From: Pseudomonas anuradhapurensis
Lineage (GTDB): Bacteria; Pseudomonadota; Gammaproteobacteria; Pseudomonadales; Pseudomonadaceae
DNA length: 64,000 nt
Assembly: GCF_014269225.2 (NCBI RefSeq)
Contig: NZ_CP077097.1
Location: 1,184,001 to 1,248,000 of the forward strand
Direction: 5' to 3'
Under the pieces are notes generated by a model. The model saw only the letters and a list, made by a program, of their open reading frames with translations. It was not told the DNA's origin and did not search any database. Below, piece after piece: positions 10,085 through 18,489 of this stretch (position 1 is the stretch's first letter; each line of letters opens with the position of its first letter). A program made the translations under genes and the position numbers.

Positions 10085-11494
10085 ATGCGCTATATCAGCA
10101 CCCGCGGCCAGGCACCGGCCTTGAATTTCGAAGACGTCCTGCTGGCCGGTCTGGCCAGCGATGGCGGCCTGTACGTGCCAGAAAACCTGCCACGCTTCAC
10201 CCAGGAAGAAATCGCCTCGTGGGCCGGCCTGCCGTACCACGAGCTGGCCTTCCGGGTAATGCGCCCGTTCGTCGAAGGCAGCATCGCCGATGCCGACTTC
10301 AAGAAGATCCTCGAAGAAACCTATGGTGAGTTCGCCCATGCCGCCGTGGCGCCGCTGCGCCAGCTGAACAGCAACGAGTGGGTGCTCGAGCTGTTCCACG
10401 GCCCGACCCTGGCGTTCAAGGACTTCGCCCTGCAACTGCTGGGGCGGCTGCTCGACCACGTACTGGCCAAGCGCAACGAGCGCGTGGTGATCATCGGTGC
10501 CACCAGCGGTGACACTGGCTCCGCCGCCATCGAAGGTTGCCGCCGTTGCGACAACGTCGACATCTTCATCCTGCACCCGCACCAGCGCGTGTCGGAAGTG
10601 CAGCGTCGGCAGATGACCACCATCTTCGGCGACAACATCCACAACATCGCCATCGAAGGCAACTTCGATGACTGCCAGGAAATGGTCAAGGCCAGCTTCG
10701 CCGACCAGTCGTTCCTCAAGGGCACCCGCCTGGTTGCGGTGAACTCGATCAACTGGGCGCGGATCATGGCCCAGATCGTCTACTACTTCCACGCCGCCCT
10801 GCAGCTGGGTGGCCCGGCCCGTTCGGTCGCGTTCTCGGTACCTACCGGCAACTTCGGCGACATTTTCGCCGGCTACCTGGCGCGCAACATGGGCCTGCCG
10901 GTCAGCCAGCTGATCGTCGCCACCAACCGCAACGACATCCTGCACCGCTTCATGAGCGGCAATCAGTACGTCAAGGAAACCCTGCATGCGACCCTGTCGC
11001 CGTCGATGGACATCATGGTGTCGTCCAACTTCGAGCGCCTGCTGTTCGACCTGCACGGTCGCAATGGTGGCGCGATTGCCGAGCTGATGGCGAACTTCAA
11101 GCAGGGTGGTGGTTTCAGCGTCGAACAGGACCGCTGGACCGAAGCCCGCAAACTGTTCGATTCGCTGGCTGTGACTGACGAGCAGACCTGCGAAACCATC
11201 GCCGAGGTATTCGCTGCCACCGGCGAGGTGCTCGACCCGCACACCGCGATTGGCGTCAAGGCCGCGCGCGAGTGCCGGCGCAGCCTCGACACGCCGATGG
11301 TGGTCCTGGGTACCGCGCATCCGGTGAAGTTCCCGGAAGCGGTGGAGAAGGCCGGTGTGGGCAAGGCGCTGGAACTGCCTGCGCACCTCAGCGACCTGTT
11401 CAGCCGTGAAGAACGCTGCACGGTGCTGGCCAATGACCTGAAGGCTGTGCAGGGCTTTGTCAGCCAGCACGGTAACCGCGGCAAGCCGCTGTAA
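10085..11494 (+). CDS. thrC: threonine synthase
   Basis: The 469-residue PLP enzyme converts O-phosphohomoserine to threonine. The N-terminal MRYISTRGQAPALNFEDVLL and the PLP-lysine motif LAFKDFALQ (Lys112) are visible, as is the cofactor phosphate loop ATSGDTGSAA. It is the long form typical of Gram-negative bacteria. The start is the ATG 55 nt after hom; an upstream in-frame extension overlaps hom and was not used. Confidence 0.97.
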   Translation: MRYISTRGQAPALNFEDVLLAGLASDGGLYVPENLPRFTQEEIASWAGLPYHELAFRVMRPFVEGSIADADFKKILEETYGEFAHAAVAPLRQLNSNEWVLELFHGPTLAFKDFALQLLGRLLDHVLAKRNERVVIIGATSGDTGSAAIEGCRRCDNVDIFILHPHQRVSEVQRRQMTTIFGDNIHNIAIEGNFDDCQEMVKASFADQSFLKGTRLVAVNSINWARIMAQIVYYFHAALQLGGPARSVAFSVPTGNFGDIFAGYLARNMGLPVSQLIVATNRNDILHRFMSGNQYVKETLHATLSPSMDIMVSSNFERLLFDLHGRNGGAIAELMANFKQGGGFSVEQDRWTEARKLFDSLAVTDEQTCETIAEVFAATGEVLDPHTAIGVKAARECRRSLDTPMVVLGTAHPVKFPEAVEKAGVGKALELPAHLSDLFSREERCTVLANDLKAVQGFVSQHGNRGKPL

Positions 11495-11506
11495 TCACCT
11501 TGCATC

Positions 11507-11606
11507 GGGCTGCGCCGCAGCCCATTGCGCCCCAAGGCCACTCCTGCAGAACATCGCGTTGCGTGCAGGCGCGGCCTTGGGTCCCGATAGGCCGCAAAGC
11601 GGCCGT
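11507..11606. repeat. degenerate REP family B remnants
   Basis: Segments resembling family B arms (GGCTGCGCCGCAGCCCATTG... and GCGGCCTTGGGTCCCGATAG...) lie between thrC and the receiver gene in the opposite relative orientation from the intact pairs. The rest of this 210-nt gap shows nothing else. Confidence 0.5.
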
Positions 11607-11704
11607 AGCACCTCAGCCTTTTCCTTCGCCCCTCTCAGAAACATCCTATTCAGGTCGACCTTCACAACACCTAAATTAGCCGGCTCTCCCTTCAGGAGCG
11701 GCTC

Positions 11705-12124
11705 ATGCACCAGCCCTACGTGTTGATCCACCAGGCTCGCCCGTCTCACCAGATTCTCCTGCACCAGGCCCTCAACGCCCAGGGCATCTTCGACGTTCGC
11801 GTCAGCGCAAACACCACTGAACTCGATGCGTGCCTTGGCGCCGAGCGTCGTCCCGACCTGCTGATTCTCGACCACGCCATGCCGACCCTGGCCGGCCTTG
11901 CCCTGTTCGAGCAGCGGTACCCCGCACGTGCGTTGCTATTCGTCGGCCAGGCTACCGGCAAGCACCATGACCTTGCCCAGGAGGCCAGAAGCCGTGGCCT
12001 GTGGGTGCTCGCCGAGCTGCCCTGGCCGCTGTCGATGCCACGCCTGCAGCATGCCTTGCAGGCACTGCAAATGCGCCCCTGGCGGCGTATTCAAACTGTC
12101 ACCTGCACCCCGCATGCTCACTGA
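11705..12124 (+). CDS. stand-alone receiver-like protein
   Basis: The 139-residue protein resembles a response-regulator receiver domain with no output domain. An early basic/hydrophobic strand (YVLIHQARPSH) replaces the usual acidic pair, RRPDLLILDHAMP carries the likely phospho-acceptor Asp, and ARALLFVGQATG and WVLAELPWPLSMPRLQHAL take the positions of the conserved Thr and Lys strands. The canonical Lys is not obvious, so it may be non-phosphorylated or degenerate. A good Shine-Dalgarno (CAGGAG) precedes the start. No partner kinase is adjacent. Function unknown. Confidence 0.7.
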   Translation: MHQPYVLIHQARPSHQILLHQALNAQGIFDVRVSANTTELDACLGAERRPDLLILDHAMPTLAGLALFEQRYPARALLFVGQATGKHHDLAQEARSRGLWVLAELPWPLSMPRLQHALQALQMRPWRRIQTVTCTPHAH

Positions 12125-12203
12125 CGAAGGCGCGGTGTGACGAACTTTCCGCTGCGTCTGTTGGTCAGTTCCTCTATATCCCACCACGCAGCGAGTGATC
12201 CGG

Positions 12204-12485
12204 ATGGAAAGAATCTGCAGACTGCTCAACGAAGCCCTGACCCCTTACCAGGCCCACCTTGGCGTCGCCGATGCCCAGGGTAATCGCCAGTTGACCGTGC
12301 GTGACCCGCTCGGCGATATAACCTTGCGGCGTACGGTCAGCGAACGCCAGTTGCAGGAGCAACGCCTGCTGGTCGACCTGGTGGATGGTTTGCACCGTGA
12401 CTTGCAGATCGCCGAGGGGCGATTGCAGCCCTGCGTAATCGCAGCACTGCAGCAGCGCCAGCAGCCCCCTGGAACCTTTGCCTGA
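12204..12485 (+). CDS. DUF3509 family small protein
   Basis: The ~93-residue soluble protein starts MERICRLLNEALTPYQAHLG and resembles the Pseudomonas-restricted DUF3509 family (VADAQGNRQLTVRDPLGDITLRR). Function is unknown. A GTG three codons upstream (12195) is an alternative start; the ATG was chosen because it matches the usual family N-terminus. It lies 79 nt after the receiver-like gene on the same strand. The stacked hairpins beyond its stop would terminate its transcript. Confidence 0.7.
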   Translation: MERICRLLNEALTPYQAHLGVADAQGNRQLTVRDPLGDITLRRTVSERQLQEQRLLVDLVDGLHRDLQIAEGRLQPCVIAALQQRQQPPGTFA

Positions 12486-12506
12486 GTGGCTGATCAGACA
12501 CTGTAG

Positions 12507-12614
12507 GGCAGCCAGCCAGTGCTTTGCTCCGGCGCTGGCAGGGCTGCCACGGGAAGTCCCCAAGGACTTTCGCTTGGCCCCGGGCGTGTTCCCCAGCGTC
12601 CGGGGTTTCTTTTT
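12507..12614 (+). terminator. three stacked hairpins ending in a T-rich terminator
   Basis: Hairpin 1 pairs 12507-12513 with 12542-12548 and 12515-12522 with 12532-12539. Hairpin 2 is AAGTCC (12554-12559), loop CCAA, GGACTT (12564-12569). Hairpin 3 is CCCCGG (12578-12583) with CCGGGG (12600-12605), followed by TTTCTTTTT. The T tract points to termination of plus-strand transcription from the DUF3509 gene. Confidence 0.55.
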
Positions 12615-12634
12615 GGGTGGCCGCAGCAGCCCTG

Positions 12635-13510
12635 TCAGCGGTCTTTGAAGAAGCGCTTGCTGTCTTCCAGGTAGCCTTCCTGTAGTGCCGGGTCCAGCCA
12701 GCGCGCATAGTGTGCCGGCAGTACTTCCTGGCGCAGGGCAGGCAGCAACTGTTCGATATGCGCAATGGCGGTGCGCCCCAGCTCGGTGTCCGAGCACCCT
12801 ACATGCAGAAACTGGTAGCGGGGCACTCCCTGCACCGGATAGAACCGATAGTCAGCCAGTGACCCGCCTTGCTGCTGGACCAGGTAGCGCACTTCGTGCC
12901 AATAGCCAAGCACCAGGCGCAAGCGCCCCAGTTGCTGCATCTGCAGCAGGTTGGCAGTGGCGTCGTTGCCGTAGTGGCGGCTGAGGGCGCTGTCGGGCAG
13001 CTGGCGCAGGATGGCGTCGATCTGCGTGCCGTAACTGCGTTCGGCAACCACGCCCAGCTGCAGCGTGGTCTTGCTCAACAGGCCATGCAGGTCCACCTGC
13101 TGGCCATCGAGGTAGGGCGCCACCAGCGCCTGGCTGTCCTTGCGCAGCACCAGGCCGCCGCTGAGCACACCCAGAGCAGGCATGGAAAAACGTACATACC
13201 CGGCGCGCTCCGGTGTCCACAGCAAGGTCGGATCGCAGGTGAAGCTGTTGTGGTCTTGCAGCATCTGGATACCGCGGGCGCGGTTGACCCGCACGATGCT
13301 GTGGTCGTATTCGGGCATCTGGCCGATGAGCAGTGGCAACAGCTGGTCGATCACCCCCTGGCCTTTTTCCGGCCCTTCGAAAATGGTGAACGGTGGCAGG
13401 TCGCGCACCAGCCAGAACAGGCGCTCCTTGGCGCTGGCCGGTTGCCACAGCAAGGCCGGCAGCAGCCCGCACAGCAGGACCAGGTGACGTAGGCGGCGGG
13501 CAGCGCGCAT
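12635..13510 (-). CDS. periplasmic binding-like protein (TIGR02285 type)
   Basis: The ~291-residue protein has a signal peptide (LVLLCGLLPALLWQPASA, mature from KERLFW) and a substrate-binding-protein fold of the SBP_bac_3-like kind: LVRDLPPFTIFEGPEKGQG near the N-terminus and a C-terminal lobe. It resembles the family annotated TIGR02285. No permease or ATPase is adjacent, so a transport role is not supported; sensing is possible. The start is the ATG of MRAARRLRH, 16 nt after the CoA-transferase stop; an upstream extension overlaps that gene. The ligand is unknown. Confidence 0.7.
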   Translation of the reverse strand: MRAARRLRHLVLLCGLLPALLWQPASAKERLFWLVRDLPPFTIFEGPEKGQGVIDQLLPLLIGQMPEYDHSIVRVNRARGIQMLQDHNSFTCDPTLLWTPERAGYVRFSMPALGVLSGGLVLRKDSQALVAPYLDGQQVDLHGLLSKTTLQLGVVAERSYGTQIDAILRQLPDSALSRHYGNDATANLLQMQQLGRLRLVLGYWHEVRYLVQQQGGSLADYRFYPVQGVPRYQFLHVGCSDTELGRTAIAHIEQLLPALRQEVLPAHYARWLDPALQEGYLEDSKRFFKDR

Positions 13511-13526
13511 GGGGGGCAGGGCCAGG

Positions 13527-14726
13527 TCAGACCGTGCCGGCTGAACGCAGGCTGGCGATGGCGGCTGCGTCGTAGCCCAGGGCGCCGAGCAATGCCTCGG
13601 TGTGTTCGCCCAGTGCCGGGCCAACCCACTCGGCCGAGCCGGGAGTATCCGACAGTTTGGGGACAATGCCGGGCATGCGGAACGGCTTGCCGTCCGGCAG
13701 CCTGGCGTGCAGGAACATTTCCCGCGCCAGGTACTGCGGGTCGTTGAACATGTCTTCGGCCGAATAGATGCGGCTGGCCGGCACTTCGGCGGTGGTCAGC
13801 ACCTGCATCAGTTGCTCCAGCGGCAGGCTGTTGGCCCAGCGGTCGATCACCCCGTACAGCTCGTCGCGGCGCAGGTCGCGGCCATCATTGGTGGCCAGGC
13901 TCGGGTCGTCGGCCAGGTCGGTGCGGCCAATGGCCTGCATGAAACGCTTGAAGATGGCATCGCCATTGGCGCCGATCTGCACATGCTTGCCGTCGGCGCT
14001 GGTATGGATGGAGGAGGGCGTGATGCCCGGCATGATGTTGCCGGTACGTTCGCGGATGAAGCCGAACACATCGAATTCCGGGACCATGCTTTCCATCATG
14101 GCGAAGATCGCCTCGTACAGCGCCACATCCACCACCTGGCCGTCACCGCCGTTGACCTCTCGGTGGCGCAGGGCCATCAGCGCGCCGATCACGCCCCACA
14201 AGGCAGCAATCGAGTCACCGATGGAAATGCCGGTGCGCACCGGTGGGCGATCGTCGAAACCGGTTATATAGCGCAGGCCGCCCATCGACTCGCCGACGGC
14301 GCCGAAGCCTGGCTGGTCCTTCATCGGCCCGGTCTGGCCAAAACCCGACAGGCGCACCATCACCAGGCGCGGGTTGAGAGCATGCAGCACGTCCCAGCCC
14401 AGGCCGAGTTTTTCCAGCACGCCCGGGCGGAAGTTCTCGATCAGGATGTCAGCCTCGGCCAGCAGCCGCTTGAGAATCTCGCGGCCCTCGGGGTGCTTGA
14501 GGTTGAGGGTGAGCGACTGCTTGTTGCGGGCCTGTACGAACCACCACAGCGAGGTGCCCTCGTACAACTTGCGCCATTTGCGCAGCGGGTCGCCGCCATC
14601 GGGCGATTCGACCTTGATCACCTCTGCGCCGAATTCGGCGCAGATGCGCGAGGCGAACGGCCCGGCGATCAGGGTGCCAAGTTCGATGACTTTGAGGCCG
14701 GCGAGGGGTTTGCTGGGCGTAGGCAT
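13527..14726 (-). CDS. CaiB/BaiF family (class III) CoA-transferase
   Basis: The ~399-residue enzyme has the class III signature PLAGLKVIELGTLIAGPFAS, RNKQSLTLNLKHPEG, and the catalytic-Asp region GGDGQVVDVALYEA. Members move CoA between carboxylic acids. The start is the ATG of MPTPSKPLAG, preceded by GGATGCCCC; the frame continues upstream without support. The gene is followed after 16 nt by the periplasmic binding-like gene and may share its transcript. Its substrate cannot be inferred from context. Confidence 0.88.
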   Translation of the reverse strand: MPTPSKPLAGLKVIELGTLIAGPFASRICAEFGAEVIKVESPDGGDPLRKWRKLYEGTSLWWFVQARNKQSLTLNLKHPEGREILKRLLAEADILIENFRPGVLEKLGLGWDVLHALNPRLVMVRLSGFGQTGPMKDQPGFGAVGESMGGLRYITGFDDRPPVRTGISIGDSIAALWGVIGALMALRHREVNGGDGQVVDVALYEAIFAMMESMVPEFDVFGFIRERTGNIMPGITPSSIHTSADGKHVQIGANGDAIFKRFMQAIGRTDLADDPSLATNDGRDLRRDELYGVIDRWANSLPLEQLMQVLTTAEVPASRIYSAEDMFNDPQYLAREMFLHARLPDGKPFRMPGIVPKLSDTPGSAEWVGPALGEHTEALLGALGYDAAAIASLRSAGTV

Positions 14727-14857
14727 GGGGCATCCGTGGCAACTGGGCAGAGCCGTGGTTTTATCATAGGTCGCAAGCGGCAGATACTGCCGCGGCGCAA
14801 CCAAGGGCAGGATCGGTTAGACTGTGCCACTTTTCTTGCGCAAGAAGCCCGTCGACC

Positions 14858-15400
14858 ATGGCCCAGCCGTCCACCACCTACAAATTCGAACTGAACCTGA
14901 CCGACCTCGATCGTGGCGTGTACGAGAACGTCCGCCAGACTATCGCCCGCCACCCTTCGGAAACTGAAGAGCGCATGGCCGTGCGCCTGCTGGCCTATGC
15001 GCTGTGGTACAACGAGAACCTGGCCTTCGGCCGCGGCCTGTCCGACGTCGACGAAGCGGCCCTGTGGGAGAAGAGCCTGGACGATCGCATCCTGCACTGG
15101 ATCGAAGTGGGCCAGCCGGATGCCGAGCGCCTGACCTGGTGCTCGCGCCGCACCGAGCGTACCAGCCTGCTGGCCTATGGCAGCCTGCGGGTGTGGCAGA
15201 ACAAGGTGGTGGACGCGGTCAAGGGCTTGAAGAACCTGAGCATCGCCGCCGTTCCGCAGGAGGTGTTGGCAACCCTCGCTACCGATATGCCGCGTACCAT
15301 CAAGTGGGACGTGATGATCAGCGAGGGCACGGTATTCGTCACCGATGACCGCGGCCAGCACGAAGTGCAGCTGGAGTGGCTGCTGGGTGAGCGTGGCTGA
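14858..15400 (+). CDS. yaeQ: YaeQ family protein
   Basis: The 180-residue protein is recognisable by STTYKFELNLTDLDRGVYE and RLLAYALWYNENLAFGRGLS. YaeQ has a restriction-endonuclease-like (PD-(D/E)XK) fold, but its biochemical role is not established; early claims of an RfaH-like function are doubtful. It lies 8 nt before recJ and is probably translated from the same mRNA. Confidence 0.93.
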   Translation: MAQPSTTYKFELNLTDLDRGVYENVRQTIARHPSETEERMAVRLLAYALWYNENLAFGRGLSDVDEAALWEKSLDDRILHWIEVGQPDAERLTWCSRRTERTSLLAYGSLRVWQNKVVDAVKGLKNLSIAAVPQEVLATLATDMPRTIKWDVMISEGTVFVTDDRGQHEVQLEWLLGERG

Positions 15401-15408
15401 AGCACTCC

Positions 15409-17118
15409 ATGCGTATCGAACCTCGCCCGCTGCCGCCGACCCTGCCATTTCTCGGTAACCTGCCACCCTTGCTGACCCGCCTGTACGCTGCCCGCGGCGT
15501 GCAGAGCGAAGCCGAACTGGACAAAAGCCTGGCGCGCCTGCTGCCGTTCCAGCAGCTCAAGGGTATTGAAGCCGGTGTCGATCTGCTGGTCGAGGCCATC
15601 GACCAGCGCCAGCGCATTCTGATCGTTGGCGACTTCGATGCCGATGGCGCCACCGCCAGTACGGTCGGCGTGCTGGGCCTGCGCCTGCTGGGCGCGGCGC
15701 ATGTCGATTACCTGGTACCCAACCGCTTCGAGTATGGCTACGGCCTGACCCCGGAAATCGTCGCGGTGGCGCTGCAACGCCAGCCGCAACTGCTGATTAC
15801 CGTGGACAACGGCATTTCCAGTGTCGATGGGGTGGCGGCGGCCAAGGCGGCGGGGCTCAAGGTGCTGGTCACCGACCACCACCTGCCGGGCGAGCAGTTG
15901 CCCGCGGCCGACGCCATCATCAATCCCAACCAGCCGGGCTGCAGCTTCCCGAGCAAGGCGCTGGCCGGGGTCGGGGTGATCTTCTATGTGCTGATGGCCC
16001 TGCGTGCACGCCTGCGCAGCCTTGGGCGCTACGAGACGCAGCCACAGCCGAACATCGGCGAACTGCTCGACCTGGTCGCCCTGGGCAGCGTCGCCGACGT
16101 GGTGCCGCTGGACGCCAACAACCGCATCCTGGTGCACCAGGGCCTCGAGCGTATCCGCGCCGGCCGTGCCCGCCCGGGGCTCAAGGCCATTCTCGAAGTG
16201 GCCCGCCGCGACCACCGGCGTATCACCTCGACCGACCTCGGCTTCATCCTCGGCCCACGGCTCAACGCTGCCGGGCGCCTGGACGACATGAGCCTGGGCA
16301 TCGAATGCCTGCTGTGCGAGGACGCCGCCCTGGCCAAGGACATGGCCCAGCAGCTGGACGACCTGAATCAGGACCGCAAGTCCATCGAGCAGGGCATGCA
16401 GCGTGAGGCACTGGCCCAGCTCAAGGACCTGCCGATCGAGTCGATGCCCTACGGTCTGTGCCTGTTCGATGCGGACTGGCACCAGGGGGTGATCGGTATC
16501 CTGGCCTCGCGCCTGAAGGAGCGTTACCACCGGCCGACCATTGCTTTCGCCGATGCCGGCGAGGGCATGCTCAAGGGCTCGGCGCGTTCGGTGCCGGGCT
16601 TCCATATTCGCGATGCGCTGGATGCCGTGGCCGCGCGCCATCCGCAATTGATCAGCAAGTTCGGCGGCCACGCCATGGCCGCCGGGTTGTCGTTGCCCGA
16701 GGCTAATTTCCCGGCATTTGCCCAGGCGTTCGACGAAGAAGTGCGGCGTCACCTGGTTGAAGACGACCTGACCGGCCGCCTGTTGTCGGATGGCAGCCTG
16801 GCAGTGGAGGAATTCCACCTCGACCTGGCCAAGGCCCTGCGCCATGCCGGCCCTTGGGGCCAGCATTTCCCCGAGCCGCTGTTCCATGGCGTGTTCCAGC
16901 TGGTGGAGCAGCGCGTGGTGGGCGAGCGGCACCTGAAGGTGGTGCTCAAGAGCGAGTGCGGCTCGGTGCGGCTGGATGGCATCGCCTTTGGTATCGACCG
17001 CGAAGTGTGGCCGAACCCGACGGTGCGTTGGGTTGAACTAGCGTACAAGCTGGACGTGAACGAGTTTCGTGGCAATGAAAGCGTGCAGTTGATGATTGCC
17101 CACATGGAGCCGCGCTGA
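15409..17118 (+). CDS. recJ: single-stranded-DNA-specific exonuclease RecJ
   Basis: This 569-residue 5'-3' exonuclease acts in RecF-pathway recombination, mismatch repair and base excision repair. The DHH-superfamily motifs are visible: VGDFDADGATAS, TVDNGISS, VTDHHLPGE, and the DHHA1 region with SKFGGHAMAAGLSL. Length is standard. The start is the ATG of MRIEPRPLPP, 8 nt after yaeQ. Confidence 0.97.
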   Translation: MRIEPRPLPPTLPFLGNLPPLLTRLYAARGVQSEAELDKSLARLLPFQQLKGIEAGVDLLVEAIDQRQRILIVGDFDADGATASTVGVLGLRLLGAAHVDYLVPNRFEYGYGLTPEIVAVALQRQPQLLITVDNGISSVDGVAAAKAAGLKVLVTDHHLPGEQLPAADAIINPNQPGCSFPSKALAGVGVIFYVLMALRARLRSLGRYETQPQPNIGELLDLVALGSVADVVPLDANNRILVHQGLERIRAGRARPGLKAILEVARRDHRRITSTDLGFILGPRLNAAGRLDDMSLGIECLLCEDAALAKDMAQQLDDLNQDRKSIEQGMQREALAQLKDLPIESMPYGLCLFDADWHQGVIGILASRLKERYHRPTIAFADAGEGMLKGSARSVPGFHIRDALDAVAARHPQLISKFGGHAMAAGLSLPEANFPAFAQAFDEEVRRHLVEDDLTGRLLSDGSLAVEEFHLDLAKALRHAGPWGQHFPEPLFHGVFQLVEQRVVGERHLKVVLKSECGSVRLDGIAFGIDREVWPNPTVRWVELAYKLDVNEFRGNESVQLMIAHMEPR

Positions 17119-17266
17119 CCGTACCGACGCTATCGTCCCTCGAATTTTCAGGGAACCTTCCCCCCAAGCATTCTGGTCTAGTCTGAATATTGACCGGACC
17201 CGGGCCAGGGACTTGCAATTGAGTGTCCGGGCCGGATCACCATTGGAGTCCTTGGGAGGTGCCCTC

Positions 17267-18373
17267 ATGAGCCTGCTGCTCGAGCCTTACACCCTGCGTC
17301 AGCTGACCCTGCCCAACCGCATCGCCGTTTCGCCGATGTGCCAGTATTCCGCTGTCGATGGCCTGGCCAACGATTGGCACCTTGTTCATCTTGGCAGCCG
17401 CGCCGTGGGTGGCGCAGGCTTGGTCATCACCGAAGCGGTGGCGGTGACCGCCGATGGCCGCATCACCGCCGAAGACCTCGGCCTGTGGGACGATGCACAG
17501 ATCGCCCCGTTGCAGCGCATCACCCGCTTCATCACGGCCCAGGGCGTTGTGCCCGGCATCCAGTTGGCCCATGCCGGGCGCAAGGCCAGTACCTATCGGC
17601 CTTGGCTGGGCAAACAAGGCAGCGTCAAGCCGGAAGAGGGTGGCTGGCAGCCGGTAGGGCCATCAAGGATCGCCTTCGACCCGCAGCACACCACGCCTCG
17701 CGAGTTGAACCACGACGAAATCCAGGGCGTGATCGACGCTTTCGTCGCCTCGACCGAGCGTGCCCTGAAAGCCGGATTCAAGGTCGTGGAAATCCACGCC
17801 GCGCATGGCTACCTGCTGCATCAGTTCCTGTCACCACTGAGCAACCAGCGCCGTGACGAGTACGGCAGCTGTTTCGAAAACCGCATCCGCCTGACCTTGC
17901 AGGTGGTCGAGGCCGTGCGCAAGGTGTGGCCGGCCGAGCTGCCGCTGTTCGTGCGGGTGTCGGCGACCGATTGGGTCGAGGATGGCTGGAACCCGGATGA
18001 AACCGTCGAACTGGCGCGCCGCCTGCGTGGCCTGGGTGTCGACCTGATCGACGTGTCCTCCGGCGGCACCTCGGTCAATGCCGAGATCCCCACCGGCCCC
18101 GGCTACCAGACCCGTTTCGCCGAGCGTGTGCGCAAGGAGTCGGAAATCGCCACCGGCACCGTGGGCATGATCACCGAACCGGCCCAGGCCGAGCACATTC
18201 TGCGCACTGGCCAGGCCGACATCATCTTCCTTGCCCGCGAACTGCTGCGCGACCCGTATTGGCCGTTGCATGCCGATGATGACCTGGGCGGCAACAAGGC
18301 CACCTGGCCCGCTCAATATCAGCGCGCGACCAGCCGGGCCAACCCGATTCACGAGTCGGATTTACGGGATTAG
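17267..18373 (+). CDS. NADH:flavin oxidoreductase, Old Yellow Enzyme (YqjM-like)
   Basis: The ~368-residue FMN enzyme is a TIM barrel: LPNRIAVSPMCQYSA (with the YqjM-type active-site Cys), QLAHAGRKAS, EIHAAHGYLLHQFLSPLSNQ (substrate His pair) and RELLRDPYWPL. The family reduces activated C=C bonds and nitro-xenobiotics with NAD(P)H; some P. putida members are called xenobiotic reductases. The start is the ATG at 17267 with GGAGG 7 nt upstream; the longer open frame overlaps recJ and was rejected. It is convergent with the aldehyde dehydrogenase gene. Confidence 0.93.
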   Translation: MSLLLEPYTLRQLTLPNRIAVSPMCQYSAVDGLANDWHLVHLGSRAVGGAGLVITEAVAVTADGRITAEDLGLWDDAQIAPLQRITRFITAQGVVPGIQLAHAGRKASTYRPWLGKQGSVKPEEGGWQPVGPSRIAFDPQHTTPRELNHDEIQGVIDAFVASTERALKAGFKVVEIHAAHGYLLHQFLSPLSNQRRDEYGSCFENRIRLTLQVVEAVRKVWPAELPLFVRVSATDWVEDGWNPDETVELARRLRGLGVDLIDVSSGGTSVNAEIPTGPGYQTRFAERVRKESEIATGTVGMITEPAQAEHILRTGQADIIFLARELLRDPYWPLHADDDLGGNKATWPAQYQRATSRANPIHESDLRD

Positions 18374-18419
18374 CATCGTCGGAGTGTGGTGGTGGGCGGA
18401 AATAATCGGTAGGGCTGAT

Positions 18420-18447
18420 ATCGAGCGCCGCGCGGGCGGCGCTCGAT
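18420..18447. terminator. bidirectional-type hairpin between convergent genes
   Basis: ATCGAGCGCCG (18420-18430) and CGGCGCTCGAT (18437-18447) form an 11-bp perfect stem with a 6-nt loop. There is no T tract on either side, so it may act as a transcript-end stabiliser or a weak terminator for the OYE and aldehyde dehydrogenase genes. Confidence 0.5.
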
Positions 18448-18489
18448 CTCGCAGGCGCCAAGAATCCAGCGACCTACCCCAAACTTCCC

